From positions 20,960,758-21,024,757 of the forward strand of contig CM072162.1 of the NCBI GenBank assembly GCA_036850595.1: a stretch of DNA of 64,000 nucleotides, written 5' to 3'. The translations under genes and the position numbers were made by a program. This document shows positions 33,770 through 47,700 of this stretch, piece after piece; within the stretch, counting starts at the first letter, position 1, and each line of letters starts with the position of its first letter. The notes under the pieces are model-generated. The model saw only the letters and a list, made by a program, of their open reading frames with translations, made no database searches and was not told where the DNA came from. Origin of the DNA: Rhyacichthys aspro (taxonomy: Eukaryota; Chordata; Actinopteri; Gobiiformes; Rhyacichthyidae).

Positions 33770-35293
33770 GGACAGCGGGATATGCAGAGAGACGCTGGCC
33801 TTTGAGAGGGCTGTAGTTTGGTGCAGACAGTACATTTGAAATTGAGTCTAGGGACCTTTTGTTTAGGTTTGTTCACAGAAAATACAAGTTGGAAGAGTAT
33901 TATTTGTCAGTAAGTTTGCACTGCTCTCTAATGTCTAAGTGGGAAGGAGTTGGCTGTATGACTTCATTTAGCGACCATTTTAGGCTACAATGATATAGTT
34001 CACTAAAATACAAGATATTAGAAAACATAGTATGATGCCTTTATGGACAGAATTGACAAAATGAGCTCCATAATGCTCTGGAATGAAACACATACAGGCT
34101 AGATTTATAAGATGTTTAAAGAACAAATAAAGTAATAATGCAAATAACCAGTGTTTGTTTGATTGTCTTCAGAAAATGCCATAAACTAAACTTTATTGCC
34201 TTTATTAATGCACATAATACTGAGATCTGGACCTCAGTACTACATACGGCTGTTAATGTCCCTTTTTCATTCACTAAGCAATATCGTTTCTTTGACACTG
34301 ACATTGCACAATCAGTTGACGTTTCACACTCAGCTTTTGTGTAGCACACTTAGCATTTGTACATTATTGTATTATATATAGTGCTATTTCTATATTTCTA
34401 GCTATTCTAGTCTTTTCATTCAGGAAAATTACGGAACAAAACTTGCTTCCTTACTTTGCGTATAACAGTAATGCTTTGAATATTGAATCTAAAGTTATAA
34501 GTCAGACCGCAAAAGTGGGCAAATTAGGGTTTTTAGAAGAAATAATTGTAATGACTGACGCCTTTGCAGGGAAAATATGAAGGCTACTCTATGGAATTAA
34601 AGAAAAGTCTTCTGTGCATATAACAAAACCTTATGGATATCCAGGGGCTGAATAAATATTTAATCATCAGACCTTTCCTTAACAAGAGGGTAGATAAAGT
34701 TATGTGTAAATACACTTTTTCATAACTTAATAGGGCATATAAAGTTCTCTGTCAGTCTTTACTGGAATATGAGAGAGGGTATTTTAGGCTATAGGTTTAT
34801 ATTGTATAGGGCTATTGATGGAAAGGGACATATGTCAGTCTCAAAATAAATTATGATTACAGCCCTGTCATAAAGTGTTACCAACACAGCAGTGACAACC
34901 ATCTATGAACAGAGAAGGCTCCATAAGGTTTTTTTAGAGTGATATTTTTTCCACATACATGACTGCATGTTTTGAGGTAAACCATTTTATCAATTAACTG
35001 TATTGGTGAATATGATTAAATGATTAACAGCCTTGATCAATATAATTAAATTTAATGTATTTCCCCTATGTTGGTCTGATTTTTATAGTTAGTTTCAAGG
35101 TGCGGATAAACCTAGGCTAATCATTTATCTTAATCTTATGCTTTAATACTAATCTTCATGAATTTCTGTCATATTTTGTCCTTTTATTAATAAATGTTCA
35201 TCCTAGAACAGTCTGTCTCCTTTTAAGCGCCGTGAGCTGCGGATAATAATCTATTTTTGTACTTTTGCAGAGCTCAGGAAGAGTAAACCTATT

Positions 35294-35349
35294 AAACTAC
35301 ATTTCCCACGTCAGTCCACTTCCGCATTGCCTTTGTTGTGATGACGTAA
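35294..35349 (+). promoter_or_regulatory. marchf5 core promoter candidates: ZNF143-like, ETS-like and CRE-like sites
   Basis: Within 56 bp there are AAACTACATTTCCCAC (half of a ZNF143-type site), CACTTCCGC (ETS-like) and TGACGTAA (CRE/ATF-like, 35342-35349). About 390 bp of presumed leader follow before the marchf5 ATG. The combination is typical of TATA-less housekeeping promoters. Confidence 0.5.
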
Positions 35350-35737
35350 GACGCACGGCCGTCTATTTTGCTCAGAGAGAGAGACGACCACTCTATGGAG
35401 TCTAGCGGTCACACTGATGCGAAAATAACAGTGACAAGCGAAACGGTGGTTGTTTTAGGAGTGATTTTTAGTTAAAGTGTTGCATCAGTGTTAGATTTAT
35501 GCCATGATCGTGAAGGAATAGTTTTAATCGGACGTAAAAGACGAGGCTGTAGGGTTAGCGCCGTGACAGCACAAAGGCCCGTATGCGGCTAAGCAGTTAG
35601 CGTTAGCTTCGCTGCTAAACAGTAGCTGGTGACGCCAAGCAGCAGGACATTTCAGGCTTTTGTCTGTTTTATTTTATCAGTAAAATAGTGAATCTACCCG
35701 AAAAGCAGCGCTGGGAATTGCTTCATCTTCCGTAAAA

Positions 35738-35781
35738 ATGGCGGAGCAGAGTGCGGTGGTTATGCAGCAGAACCTGGACAG
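35738..35781 (+). CDS. marchf5: marchf5 exon 1 coding part
   Basis: ATG in the context AAAATGG (A at -3, G at +4, a good Kozak context) opens MAEQSAVVMQQNLD plus two bases of the Arg15 codon, then donor AG|GTGAGT. Three short upstream ORFs precede it (35499-35507, 35504-35521, 35583-35600). Confidence 0.92.
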
Positions 35782-38700
35782 GTGAGTTCAAGTTTAAAGC
35801 TAATGACAGCTAATGTTATGTAGCCACAGGTCAACAAAATTAAGATTAATGACGTTTTTCATGTTTTTTCTTTGCATATCCGTGTTTCTATATGCAAAGT
35901 AATAATTGGAAAGCTGCCCTTCAATATGTAAATTATCCTAATTTATCCATTTTATGCAAAGCGTGCTGTGTTATGATATTAAAATAATCAATATCAATGA
36001 CACTATACGACTGAATTATAACAGTCAGTTTTTTTCAGCAATAACTACTGACACATTACCAGATAATAATTTACAGTTATTTAACTAGCCAAAATCTCCA
36101 TTCACGATAATATCTAAACAGTGCCTGAGTAATTCCTGTAAATGTAGGTGAAAGTGAAAATTAAGGAAAACTATGTAGTATTTCGTGTAAACTCAAGCTC
36201 CTTAGGGTTAGTGACCTACATAGAGTAGCTGCAGGTAAAATAATCAATCAGTAGCTTGCAGTATGAAATGTTAGCACTTATAGAAACTATTTACTGCATG
36301 TTAGGCTTTAGTGTGCGGTGTAATATATTGAGTAAACGTAACGTGTAAGCAAAAGTAAAGAAAAAATATATTGAAGCAAAACTGCAAGCAAATGTCTATA
36401 GGCCAAAAGAAACTAAATGCAAATGTTGTCCATAGTTATTCAACAGGAATCAGTTCTGGGTGTTTTATTGAGGCTGAATTTCACGATCAAGGCCAAGTAA
36501 ACATTCGTCGAAGGAGTCAGGACTTGTCCAAGTGTTTGGTTAAAGAGGAAATGTGTAACAAATCACCTAAGGCAGCTTTTATAGCACAGGTGTTGAGAGC
36601 CTCGTGTGCCAGATTTACACAAACAGTACAAGTAGTTTAAAAGGAAGCATTTGAACATAGATTCTTTGGGAATTGTGATATAGACTAGTTTTTTAACCGT
36701 CTCAAAGTCTGTCCCTCATTGGGCAAGATAAAATAGGTGTGTATGCAATACTTTGTCAGAGTAGTTGAGTTGATGCAGCTTTTTGTTTTATGTTTGGCAG
36801 TCGTCTCCAGTTCCGGATGTACTCTGCTCCGGTGCCAAAAAACATTTGACGCAGCACTTTGTATCAATATTGAACCTTGGTCCTATGTGTGTCTGAACAG
36901 TATTGTGCAGAGTACAGCAGCAACGTATGGGGCATGGCACAGTGGCAGAAAGTAAAGAGATATAGGAGTTATGTCTGTGAACGAAGAAGACCAATGTAGA
37001 TTTAATCCCTGAGGTCACAATATTTCCACAAACAAGAAATAAGTAATATGATGATTCTGGCTCTACATTTGTGGACTAAAAAGAAATATTATGCACATCA
37101 TTCATTGACAGGACAAGACATTTATACTAGACAACATCCCCTGTCCTTACACCCTTCTTCAGGGTAAGAAAAAACTAAGAAGAAAGAGAAACCTCAGGAC
37201 AAGAAGAGTTTAGAAGAGGTTAGAAGAAGAGGTTGACTTCCGGGACAGACAGGATGTGAGATGTATGTGTAAAGGACAATTTAAAACAACATAAAAATAC
37301 ACACATGTAAACAAGTATATATCAAAACAGTATCATATTTGCAGAGGATGCGCTGTAATGTCCATTGTCCACTGCGTGTATGTGTGTGTATGTGGTAAAG
37401 TACAGCTCTTACTATACTTTACTTATGATACTTTCTAAATCGTCCAAAGTGTGTTGAGGCCTAGATCAGAAATAAGGTTTTTAAGGCACGTGGGTACAGT
37501 AAATATAAGTCTGAATAATTTAAAGCTTTGATTTGAGTTAACCCCCATTTGCAAATGATAAACAAAAGTAAAATGATTCAACCACCAGGAACGTTCACTG
37601 TACGGCTGCACTGTATTAGGAAAACATGCAATATGCAATTCATTGAATATTGAAATAACAATATGACTTTAGTTGAATGCTTGTTTTACCAAAGTGAATT
37701 CAAATATGTATGTAATATGTATAAAAAATAAAAGACTCTAGACCTACTTGCACCTGTCCTGATCAAATATAATAATTTGATTTAAGAATGTATTGTAATA
37801 TTATTCTGATAAAGGCAGTTCTTTGCAATATTATGGTGATGTTATATTTGTCATATCTTGTACAGCCAGTTCGATTAACTGGGATACTCAGTTAGGTTGA
37901 TTTTCTATAAAACCCTGAGCTCTGTGTCCTGTACTTTGATCTGGTGCTGCTGGTGTAGTTGGAGCTGGTGGTGCCAATAACCCCGGATGTGTTTGAGGAG
38001 CCAACAACTGACAGATGTTTACCGTGTCCCTTTTACTTTTTCTTGATTTTGTTCCAAGCCTCTGTCACTGACAAACTGTAGACTCCTCCGGTCTGGCCTG
38101 GACCTGCTGCCTCTGCAATGCAGCGTTTCTCAAACCTGTGGGAGACACACTCGAGTCTAGTCTAACCTTTAAATTGGCCCCAGCAGAACCCTTATGTTTT
38201 GCTCTTTTCGCAGCTGTATTTGTTTCTCGTGTTTGTTTTGTTCGGATTTTGACCCCGATGCTGTCTGAGAAAACAAACATTGAAAATAAATTGTGCAATA
38301 GACGACTGGCCTGCTCTTGAATATAAACATGGCAAAAGTTTCTGAACCTTGCATATTATATTACTATCTGAAAGAACCCTAACAGATATTGTTTTTTTGC
38401 CAAAGAAGGCTGGGAGTTGAGGTCGTTGGGAGAAAGTGCTGTGATTTAGGAGCCGTCAGACGCTCAGAAGCCTTCTCTGTGGCCTTACACCTCTTTTGGG
38501 GTCTGCTCTGAGCCTGAATCTGGTTTTCCTTTGAACCCAGGGACCTTTAGTTTCCCAGAGTCACGTGACGGCTGCGGAGTGAAAGGGCTCTTTGTGGGGA
38601 GCCTCATGGTCCCCTTAAAGAAACGGGGTCTGACTTGTGAGATGATGAGGAGTAGATCTGGGACACACATATCACATTGTCAGCTACATTTCAGTCTGTT

Positions 38701-41700
38701 TTACCCCTTTTTTCATTTCGTAGCTTTAGCGTTTAGTGTTTAATGGTCCACAGCTTCACGGTTTTCCAAAATGCCATAAACCCACAGCTTTGTTGAGCCA
38801 CGTCAGTCAGCATTAGTTGGATTAAAGCTCATTGTACGATCGGCAAAGCACTGGAGTTTGAGTCTGAAATGTAAATAGGTGTCGAAGAGGAAGGTCTCAT
38901 TGTTTTAGGCAAAAAGCCATCATTGCCGGACTACTTCCTGACCTTTCTGGGAGAAAAAGGGTTGGGATTTCCTAACTGTGGATGGATGGGTGTGGACATA
39001 AATAACGTGATGTGGGTTTAAGATATAAGCCATAGAAACCAGCGAAGGATTTCTGAAGCTGTGGAAGTGGGCAATGTTCGTTTATTCAGAATTTAGTGAT
39101 TAGATTTTGAAACATGGGCAAAGTTAGGAGCATAGCCTCATCCTGTTTACTGTAGTTATAGCTTATGTTGCTAGTTATGCTGCATTTGGGGAAGAATTGG
39201 AATCGCATTGAACATGTTATTCAGTAGAGTAGTCCCTTTTTTAATGACCCTTTTTTAAATTTTATATTTTGGCCTTTTTTGACAGAGAAATAGATGGAAA
39301 ATGAGGTGAGAAAAAGAAATGACTTAGTATTACCATCTTGCCTCCTGAAAATCAATATTCCTCTATTGACTATGTAAATTTATTGTCAGCTGTGGACAAT
39401 TTATCCAGTATTCATCAAAATGTCACACAGACGTTTCTGCCTTCAATTGATGTTATTATACACATCGATCAGGCATTATGACACTGACGGGTGAAGTAAA
39501 TAACACTGATTATCTCTTCATCATTGCTCCTTTTGGTGAATGTGAAATATTAGCAGCAGCTGAACATTTTATCTCAAAGTTGATGTGTTAGAAGCAGGAA
39601 AAATGGGCAAATGTAAGGATTTGAGTGAGTTTGACAAGCACATCTCCAAAACCTGACTCTTGTGGGCCGTTCCTGGGCTGCAGTGGGTCAGGATCTATCA
39701 AAAGTGGAACAAGGAAGGAACAGAAGTGATCGGTGACAGGGTCAGAGGTCACTGATGCACGTGTGATCCCATCCAACAGACCAGCCACTGTTAACTGCTG
39801 AAGAAGTTAATGCTGGTTCTGATAAAAAGGTGTCAGAATACACAGTGCGTCAGTTTGTTGTGTGTGGGACCAGTCAGGGTGACCTCTGACCCCCGTGCAT
39901 CGCTGAAAGCCCCGACAATGGGCACGAGAAGCAATGGAAGAAGGTGTCCCGGTCTGAGTTTGAGGATCTGGAGACAAAAAAGTCCGATCCATGGAGCTGG
40001 AACCTGGAACTTATGGATCTGCTGCTGACATCGTGGAGCCAGATAGCACAGCACACCTTTAAATCCATCTAAAACCTGTTCAAATCCATCTAAAACCTGT
40101 TCTTCTGCTAACATCTTGGAGTCAGAGACCTCAGCACACCTTCAGGATCTAGTGGAGTCCATGTCTTGACGGATCAGGGCTGTTTTGGAGCAAAAAGTGG
40201 ACCAACACAAGATCAAGCAGATAGTCATAATGTTATGTCTGATTGGTGGAAACATTTCTTATTCACAGAAACTGGAATATTGTCTGTAGTGACTCTGTAG
40301 ATAACTCTGTAGCTAATAATCACCAAAAAAGCAAGCTGTCATCTTACCTCTGTAATGCTTTGGTCTAATAGGCAGGAAAATTGAGCTAAACAAGAACAGT
40401 ATTGATTTGAGGTCTTATCACTCAGCCCTAGATTCTTTATGAGCCTTTTCCAATTGGCTTGAAAGTTTGGTACAATTTCAGTTTCAGTGTTACATGAAAA
40501 TCAGCAGCGGGCTCTGTGCAGGAGATTGGTTCAGTCTTATCTGTGTGTTCAGGGGACAGCGAGCAGCAGAATAAGGTTTCGTTCAGAGGATAGTGTTTCA
40601 CTGCTGTTGGGCCGAGTTACAGACACTCGAGTCCGTGAATCCATACTGGGTTTTGTTTCTCTGCTCTTGTCTTTGAAACAATCTCAGACACTTGTTTAAT
40701 TCCTGCATCGCTCATGAATAATGTATAAAAGCAACAGCATAAATAAATGTGAATAGATGATGTGTATGTTTTGCTAGATTTATAAAAATACGCTTTAACT
40801 TTGTAAACTATGCGTCAAATCAACCACTGACAAAACTATTGAGTCAAAGATAAAGCATCTACCGAGCCTTTGTTTAATGTCTCCTGTGTCCCGTCCTGTC
40901 TTCCTCAGTCGGCCATGACACCCGAGCAGCTCGACCTAACGCCTCCTCTCCCGCGGTGCAATGTTTTATTCAGTATTGGAAAATCAGCCGCCGTATGAAG
41001 CCGCAACCTGAGCGAACGAGCCCGGCCGGCCTCCTCTCGGGCCCTGACAGAGGACCCCCGTCTCAGTAACGGAGCTCTCCTCAGTGGGACCACGATGACA
41101 GAGGGCCACAGATTTGGCATGGATTATTTAATAGTGAGAGCAGATGAAATAAACATGGTGCACTATGGGAATTTGAGGTTTTGAGAAGTTCAGGCTGGGA
41201 AAGTGTGGGAAGTTATGCTCGTGTCACTTCGTTGAAACCAAAGACAAGACAGCGCTGTGTTTTCTGTAGAGTTGTCGGCAAACAACTGTTTAAATGTCAC
41301 TCTGTTGGCGTCAAAAAAAAGCTGTCTCTTCTCTCTCAACTTTCTGCGACTGAGCTCTTCACAAAACTCATGTAAAGGACACAATCCAATGCCTCAGACT
41401 CTACAATATGAAGGTTATAAGTAGTTTACCATCACAAAATCCAGTCTAATCTAAACGTTATCTATTTTTGGTTTATTTGGAGTCTATGGAGGGGCCAGTT
41501 ACTTTATGGAGCGGCACTCATCTGTTTTGGAAACATGGCAACTCTGTTTTCTCCAGTTTAGTTATCGAAGATTTATCTATTTAAATAATAACATGGTAGA
41601 ACTGAAGACTTAATGTTTTGCTGTCATGCAATGTTTCAGATTTGCTGGTTTGTTTAGCTGGTATTTTTAGTCTTGACTTCTTATTTCCTTCTTCTTATTA

Positions 41701-44700
41701 TGAGTTGAACACTGCACATTTCCTCCAGTCCAGGCATTGTTGTTGAAGTGAAAGTGCTACAGCAGATTTTATTGGTTAAACACAAACTGCTAACTGTGGC
41801 TCTGTTCAACTTGCTTCATCACGTGTATCTCCTTGCAGCACAAAGGACAATTTGACCTTAATTTCTCTTCATCTGATCCAATCCTATCCATTTCTGCTGT
41901 TCGTACTGATTGTAGATAATATATTCAAGGTAGTCCCTACGTTTTTGCATATTTTTCCTCAGATAAACCACGCAAACTCAAATTGATCGTAACCACAGCG
42001 TGAGAGAACTCCCGTATTTCCCCGTGGATGAATTAATGCCGGCCTTTTTACGAGAGGAATGCAGCGTCTAATCATGGCCTCATTCGTCTTGTGAAATGCC
42101 AACTGTTCAAGGTGCGCTGTAATTATGAAAATGAGAACATAAATGTCACACACGGCTGCCCGACGCAGAAATGGGACCTCGAAGGCAGCAGGCAGCACCT
42201 GGAAAGAGCCCATCTCTTAGCAACAGCACAGACCAGGCCCTCTGAATGTGAATGAGGAGAGTCTAGTTTACGGTGACAACTTCAGATATTGCTTTGTCAT
42301 GGTTTATTGCTTGTATTTGGGTTTTATGGATGCAACAGATACAGGTTTTGATCTGCATTGTTAGAGGTGGACTGTTTCAGCTCCTGATGTTATGTTTTCT
42401 GAGACAATAGTCGACTTTATCCAGTTCTTACATCCCAAAACTCAAACATAAATGTGTGACTTTACATGAGCAAAAATACATTTTCTGCTTTATAGCCTTT
42501 TGTTTTACTGTATTTCTATGATTATCTGGTATTTCTAGTCTCCTTTGTTTGTCCTAAAGATTAGTGACAGTTCCTTATTCCTATTAACAGTCAAAAACTG
42601 CACATTTCTTCTAGTCCAGGCATTTTTGTTTAGTCTTTTCTATTCAGTTCTTAAACCCCCAATACTAATGTGACTTGCTGCATTTTTTCCATCAATTACT
42701 AATCTTGATTTTTGAAAATTAGCTACGTTTTGCTGCATTTTAATATCTATCAACATCTTTGTGGTCGTGCTTATGTTCAACACTAGATTACTGTAGAACT
42801 TGATGCTGTCTCCTCATAATCCAGTTGCGGGCTGCTTTGGCATCACGCTGCCAGCCCTACTGCAGTTAAAAAACAAAAGCACATATAGCATGACTCTAAT
42901 CATTTGTATTGGTTTATAGCAGCTACAATAAGAAAGTCATCGGTCTGTATTGACATGTTGAGTGTCTCTCCATTTGATAAATCACGAATAATAAGTTTAA
43001 AAGCACCGTAGATGCAGTATCCTCTACCCTAATGGCTTCTTTCCATAATCATGAAGGAAAGACATGGAGTAGGTGGGTTGTTCTCCATCATTTCTATTTT
43101 AAGTTCAGGGAGACTTAAGTCTGAAAGTCCTTATTTGTGAAAGGACTGAAGGATGATGTGTTTGGCTGAACACTGTTGAAGTGACATTTCTTGAAGTGGG
43201 ATTGAGTAAATGTGCCAAATATTTTCTCGTCATAAAGCAGGTGCTATTTTGGGAACTATATTTTTACAGGTATTTTTCTGCCCAAACGGTGTTCTCTGTG
43301 GGTGGAATCATCCGCCAATCATCTGTGAAACCGCTGAACACGCCTTGTAAATGTTTGAATATGCTCCAAAAATATAATTTCCCAAAATATGGCTTTACAG
43401 TGAGATATTCCTATGCAAGTAACTTACAAACAACAGTTAGCACAACTCAGGACTTTTGTAAAATTAAAAAATGAGTCTCTCGTAGGGCTTCCTTCTGGCT
43501 CTACAAACACTGTTTATATAGCAGCCAAATATGTTGTGAATAGTGTTGCATTTATAATACACAGGCGATTCCTCTTAGGTCACATGTAAAAATGAGTGTA
43601 TTGACCTTAACTTGAATCCGTTACAGTCATGTGATCTGAAATCCGATCGTTTGTTTCCGTATTTCCAGGTTTGTTTGAATGGAGCACTTCCTGTCGGTGT
43701 AACCTTCTCTCTAATTCAGTCACCATTTTACTGCTTGTGTTATGCATCGATCTCGGCCACAGTCACGGTCCATATCGGGACTGTTCTGTGTTAGATCTAT
43801 TCCCTTTGAGTCTGGAGTTATTTGAGAGACTTTGATCACAATATCTTTGTTCCCTAAATGTTAAAAAATGAGCCAGCCTTTAGTTTCCGCTGCAAACAAG
43901 CCCCGTCTGAGATGAAACTCTTACCTTGTTTAGAGTGAGTCTGTTGCCGACTGTAGCCGTCTGCTCTAAAAAGGATGTGAGAGACTCCATTAGCCTGACT
44001 TATGTTTCCTCATACCTGCTGCCAGGAGACTCGAGAATGAATGTCATACTTCAATTTTTGCACAAAACAAGTTCTACAGTTTTGTATCTAAGCATTGAGT
44101 GTAAAATATGCATGAATCTTCCATCTATGACGATACAAATACATTTACGATCACTTTCTATGCATGAACCTTAATACTTTACCAAAAAAAATTACAAAAA
44201 TGGACAAAAGAAGAATGAAGTGATTGTAGCTGAGGTAAGTTTGACTAATGGATGTTGCAAAAAGTGCAAATGGAACCAAGAGACAAGGACGGAAGCACTT
44301 AGGGTGCACTCAAACTCTGTCCAAGCTCAATGTACTCCTAAAGCACGGTCAAGGTCGAACAAAATAGATTTATGGGTGTTTGGCACCATTGGATGTGGTT
44401 GCAGGTATGAACTTTAATGAAACTGATGACTTATGACTATTTTCATCTTATTTAATCATTTTGGTTTTGTTTTTTGGTCCTTGTTTGGACAGAGACACCA
44501 GATATAAGCTGATTTCTAGACCTGAGGTTAGTCGCTCCATCAGGTGAGCCATCGAGGCCGCTCTGATTCAGTTTCAGTAGTTAGGTAGATGACTGTATTC
44601 AATCTAAAAATAAGCCTCTAATGAAATGTCAGTGTTGTGTGGTGCTCTCCACTGTAGTGCAAATGGGCACCATGCTTGGAGCTCTTTATAAATACAGTGT

Positions 44701-47700
44701 TCAGTTGCAAAAACAAACTCAAACCAACCAGGTATCTACTCCAGGAAAGAGGCAGACATGCTTTGGCTCAGATAAATTTAGCCCAGAGCCTTCGACACTT
44801 AAACAATGCCACATTTATTAATGGTAATAGTGTTCTTACCTTATTTTCTCTTAATCTCTTAAACAGTAACATTTAAAACATCATTGAACCCATTATCTTC
44901 AGCCCTTATTCAGACGATTTATGACTAATGTTGAGCCCTTGACGAACTGAACTCATTTAAAATCCTCCTGATGATTATTGTGTTTATTCCACGCCTCTCA
45001 TCCAGCTGCGTTTGTTTGTCCAGGAGCTGCTGGGTGTGCTTCGCCACAGACGAGGACGACCGTACGGCCGAGTGGGTGCGTCCCTGTCGCTGCCGCGGCT
45101 CCACCAAGTGGGTCCACCAGGCCTGCCTCCAGAGATGGGTCGACGAGAAGCAGAGGGGCAACAGCACGGCGCGAGTGGCCTGTCCACAGTGCAACGCAGA
45201 GTACCTCATCGTCTTCCCCAAACTGGGTGAGTTGTGAGGGTGGTAGGGAACAGATGACCTTGTTTTGAGTCATTATTAGACAGTGTGGTTGAGGGGGAGT
45301 TTCAACACTATTATGTACTATTTCTATTCAATCTAAGCTACATACAGTTTAATAAAATAAATGAAATAATCTGGGGGCTCTCTACAAGGCGGTGATGATA
45401 AAAGCTGAGGCAGATTGGCCTTGAATAACTCTTCACTGCTGATGTCTTTGACCCATTTTTCTGTTTGTCAGTTGCTCAACTCAATCCAGCCTCTCAGCTT
45501 CTCTTCTACATTTTAACATTTTTCATCATCATGAGCAATAAATATGCAGTTATCATTTGAGGTTAGGGTTCGATTATTAATATTAAAAACCAACCATACT
45601 AGTGCTGCCCTGCAAGCCAACAAAGAGTGGATTAATTTGAATTATTTAGGCATTTGGACTTCTCACACATTTGAAGATTCATTGCAAATTATTATTTTAT
45701 CTCATAAAGCAGAGTTGGCTCTTCAGTTTTCTAGTCACGTACTAAGCTGGAATTTCTCCTTAGATATAGTAAAGATTTTTTAAATAAAACAACAACAAAA
45801 CTGGTTTCTTTAACTTGTGCAACTCGCTTTTTTGGTTTGCTTTAGGGCTCTGATCAGATTACTTTGCTGTGTAATGTGCTGAATGTTGGGCATAGCATAA
45901 CAAAACTGCAGTTTAAACAGCTGAAAGAAAAGATGCAAATGTGGATTTTGATTATTGTGACGACGATTTGAGTTGCAATAACTGAATTTCACCTTAGATA
46001 TAGTAAGATTTTTTGAAATAAAACTAAAAAACAGGTCTCCAGTCTAACTTTCACTTGTGCAACTAGCTTTTTGGGTTTGCTTTATCAGATTATTTTCACG
46101 TATAAAGTGCTGAATGTCAGGCATGTGGCATATTATAACAAAACTGCAGTTCAAAAAGTCTGTTTTTGTGCACTGTACATACTAATAATATGATAACAGT
46201 ACATTTGGAGTGTACTCTGCAGGACGTAAACTTAAGCCTTTCTAGACTCTTGGCCATAAAAACCCTATATTTATATGAGCAACATTATTAGCAAATATTT
46301 TTACAGTTTATAATTGTAGTTTTGGTTTATTGCCCAACAAAGTAGTAGCATGCATGCATTTATAACCTGTGTATCCGTGTGCTACAGATATGTTGTGTGT
46401 TTTCAGCAGCTGTTTTCACTGACGCGTTAGGCCATATTTTAACGTAAACAGACTGTCGCTGCTGTGTGAGGGCTGTAACTGTACACTCCAGCCTCAAAGT
46501 CACTGAGTTTGTGCTTTCTGAGAGCTTGTTTATTTACTACCGAGCCTGCAGGTTCAGGAGTGAGCCGAGTAAATAAATATCTCTGGTGTCTGAAGAGGAG
46601 CGGGAGCGAGATGATTGGTCGGACGGCTCGGATCCGAGTTAGTGACCAGTGAAGGTTTAGGAACACGTCCGCTTCAATTACAAATCATGTCACAGCGACG
46701 GACTCATTTCTCAACACCAGCAGATATGAGTCATCAGACCAACACCAGGCTACTCCGGGGACTGTTTGGGTTCTCTTTGAGGTTGCCTTTGCGCTGACAG
46801 ATGTGTTATATGAAAGTAACACGTCTGGACATTATGAAAAGAAGCTTGCGGTGCGTAGTGGGCAGAGTCCGGAGTAGATTCAATATTAAATCAAGGCTTG
46901 ACGTCACAGAATGGTGTGATTGTGATGTTGTTACCAGTGTTTTTTAGAGATTGTATAAATTCTTTTGATTTTTTTTCACTTTAAACTCCTTGCTATGGCA
47001 ATAAAACCCAGTCAAATAAGACAATAAAGACTGTTTGGCTTAATAATAAATGCTCACACAAGGAAAACTCCTTTTATTCCACATCTACGGCCCACACAGT
47101 GTGAGTTTTCTTGCACACAGTCAGCCCTCTGCCTTTATTTGACTGTTTACATCCCGTTTTGACATGTTTGCGACAACACTAGCCGCTAGGTAGCTCTAGC
47201 ATGACACTTACGCACAGTCGGTCTAAACAGCTTTGTCGTTTGAGTTTGACCTTTACCTGCTACAAACTCTGAAGGAGAATAACAATAGCTTGGACAGACA
47301 TGGATTTGCTCTTTTTCTCTTTTCTTTTGCCCTGTTAAATTCTGTGTCCAAAAAGTACAGTTAGCTTTTAGCGCAATCCACTGTAACTTTAATGTATATT
47401 TAATTGTCCAAGCTAAGAGTTAGCCCTGTCAGTGTAAATTACTCTCTATTCACTCTTACTCTTTTATCCTGTTTGTTTTATTTCTTAATGACTTGAATTT
47501 GGGCTTTTCAGCTCTTAATATGTCCCATATGTCAGAATATTGTCAATCGTGGTAAAAGGCAGACGTGTTGTGGGATTTTGGGAAATTACTGTAAATACAA
47601 CAAATCATACATGACATAAAACACAAGTAAAAAAAGACGTAAAAGTAAAATGAACTGTCAAAAAAAAGCCAATTTTTCACAATTTGTGTTAAAATCCAGG

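Larger units (their letters stand above)
32251..35737. promoter_or_regulatory. Divergent cpeb3/marchf5 upstream region
   Basis: The 3.5 kb between the two start codons should hold both promoters and the 5' leaders. CpG-containing sequence lies near 32250-32600, 33330-33800 and 35220-35760, while 33850-35200 is AT-rich without visible features. Transcription starts cannot be located from sequence alone. A donor-like AAAG|GTAATG on the minus strand (exon side at 33589) could end a non-coding cpeb3 leader exon; this is only a guess. Confidence 0.55.
35782..45023 (+). other. marchf5 intron 1 (9.2 kb)
   Basis: No other exon was recognised. It contains two stray 21-bp repeat units in a small duplication (40021-40142), a repeated segment pair (41650-41750 and 42515-42635), and GC-richer blocks at about 40880-41110 and 41985-42225. 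The rest shows nothing I can name. Confidence 0.65.

Noticed and set aside
44925..45273. Several overlapping open frames on both strands around the RING exon
   Set aside because: All are shadows of marchf5 exon 2; only the frame with the C4HC3 ligands is real.
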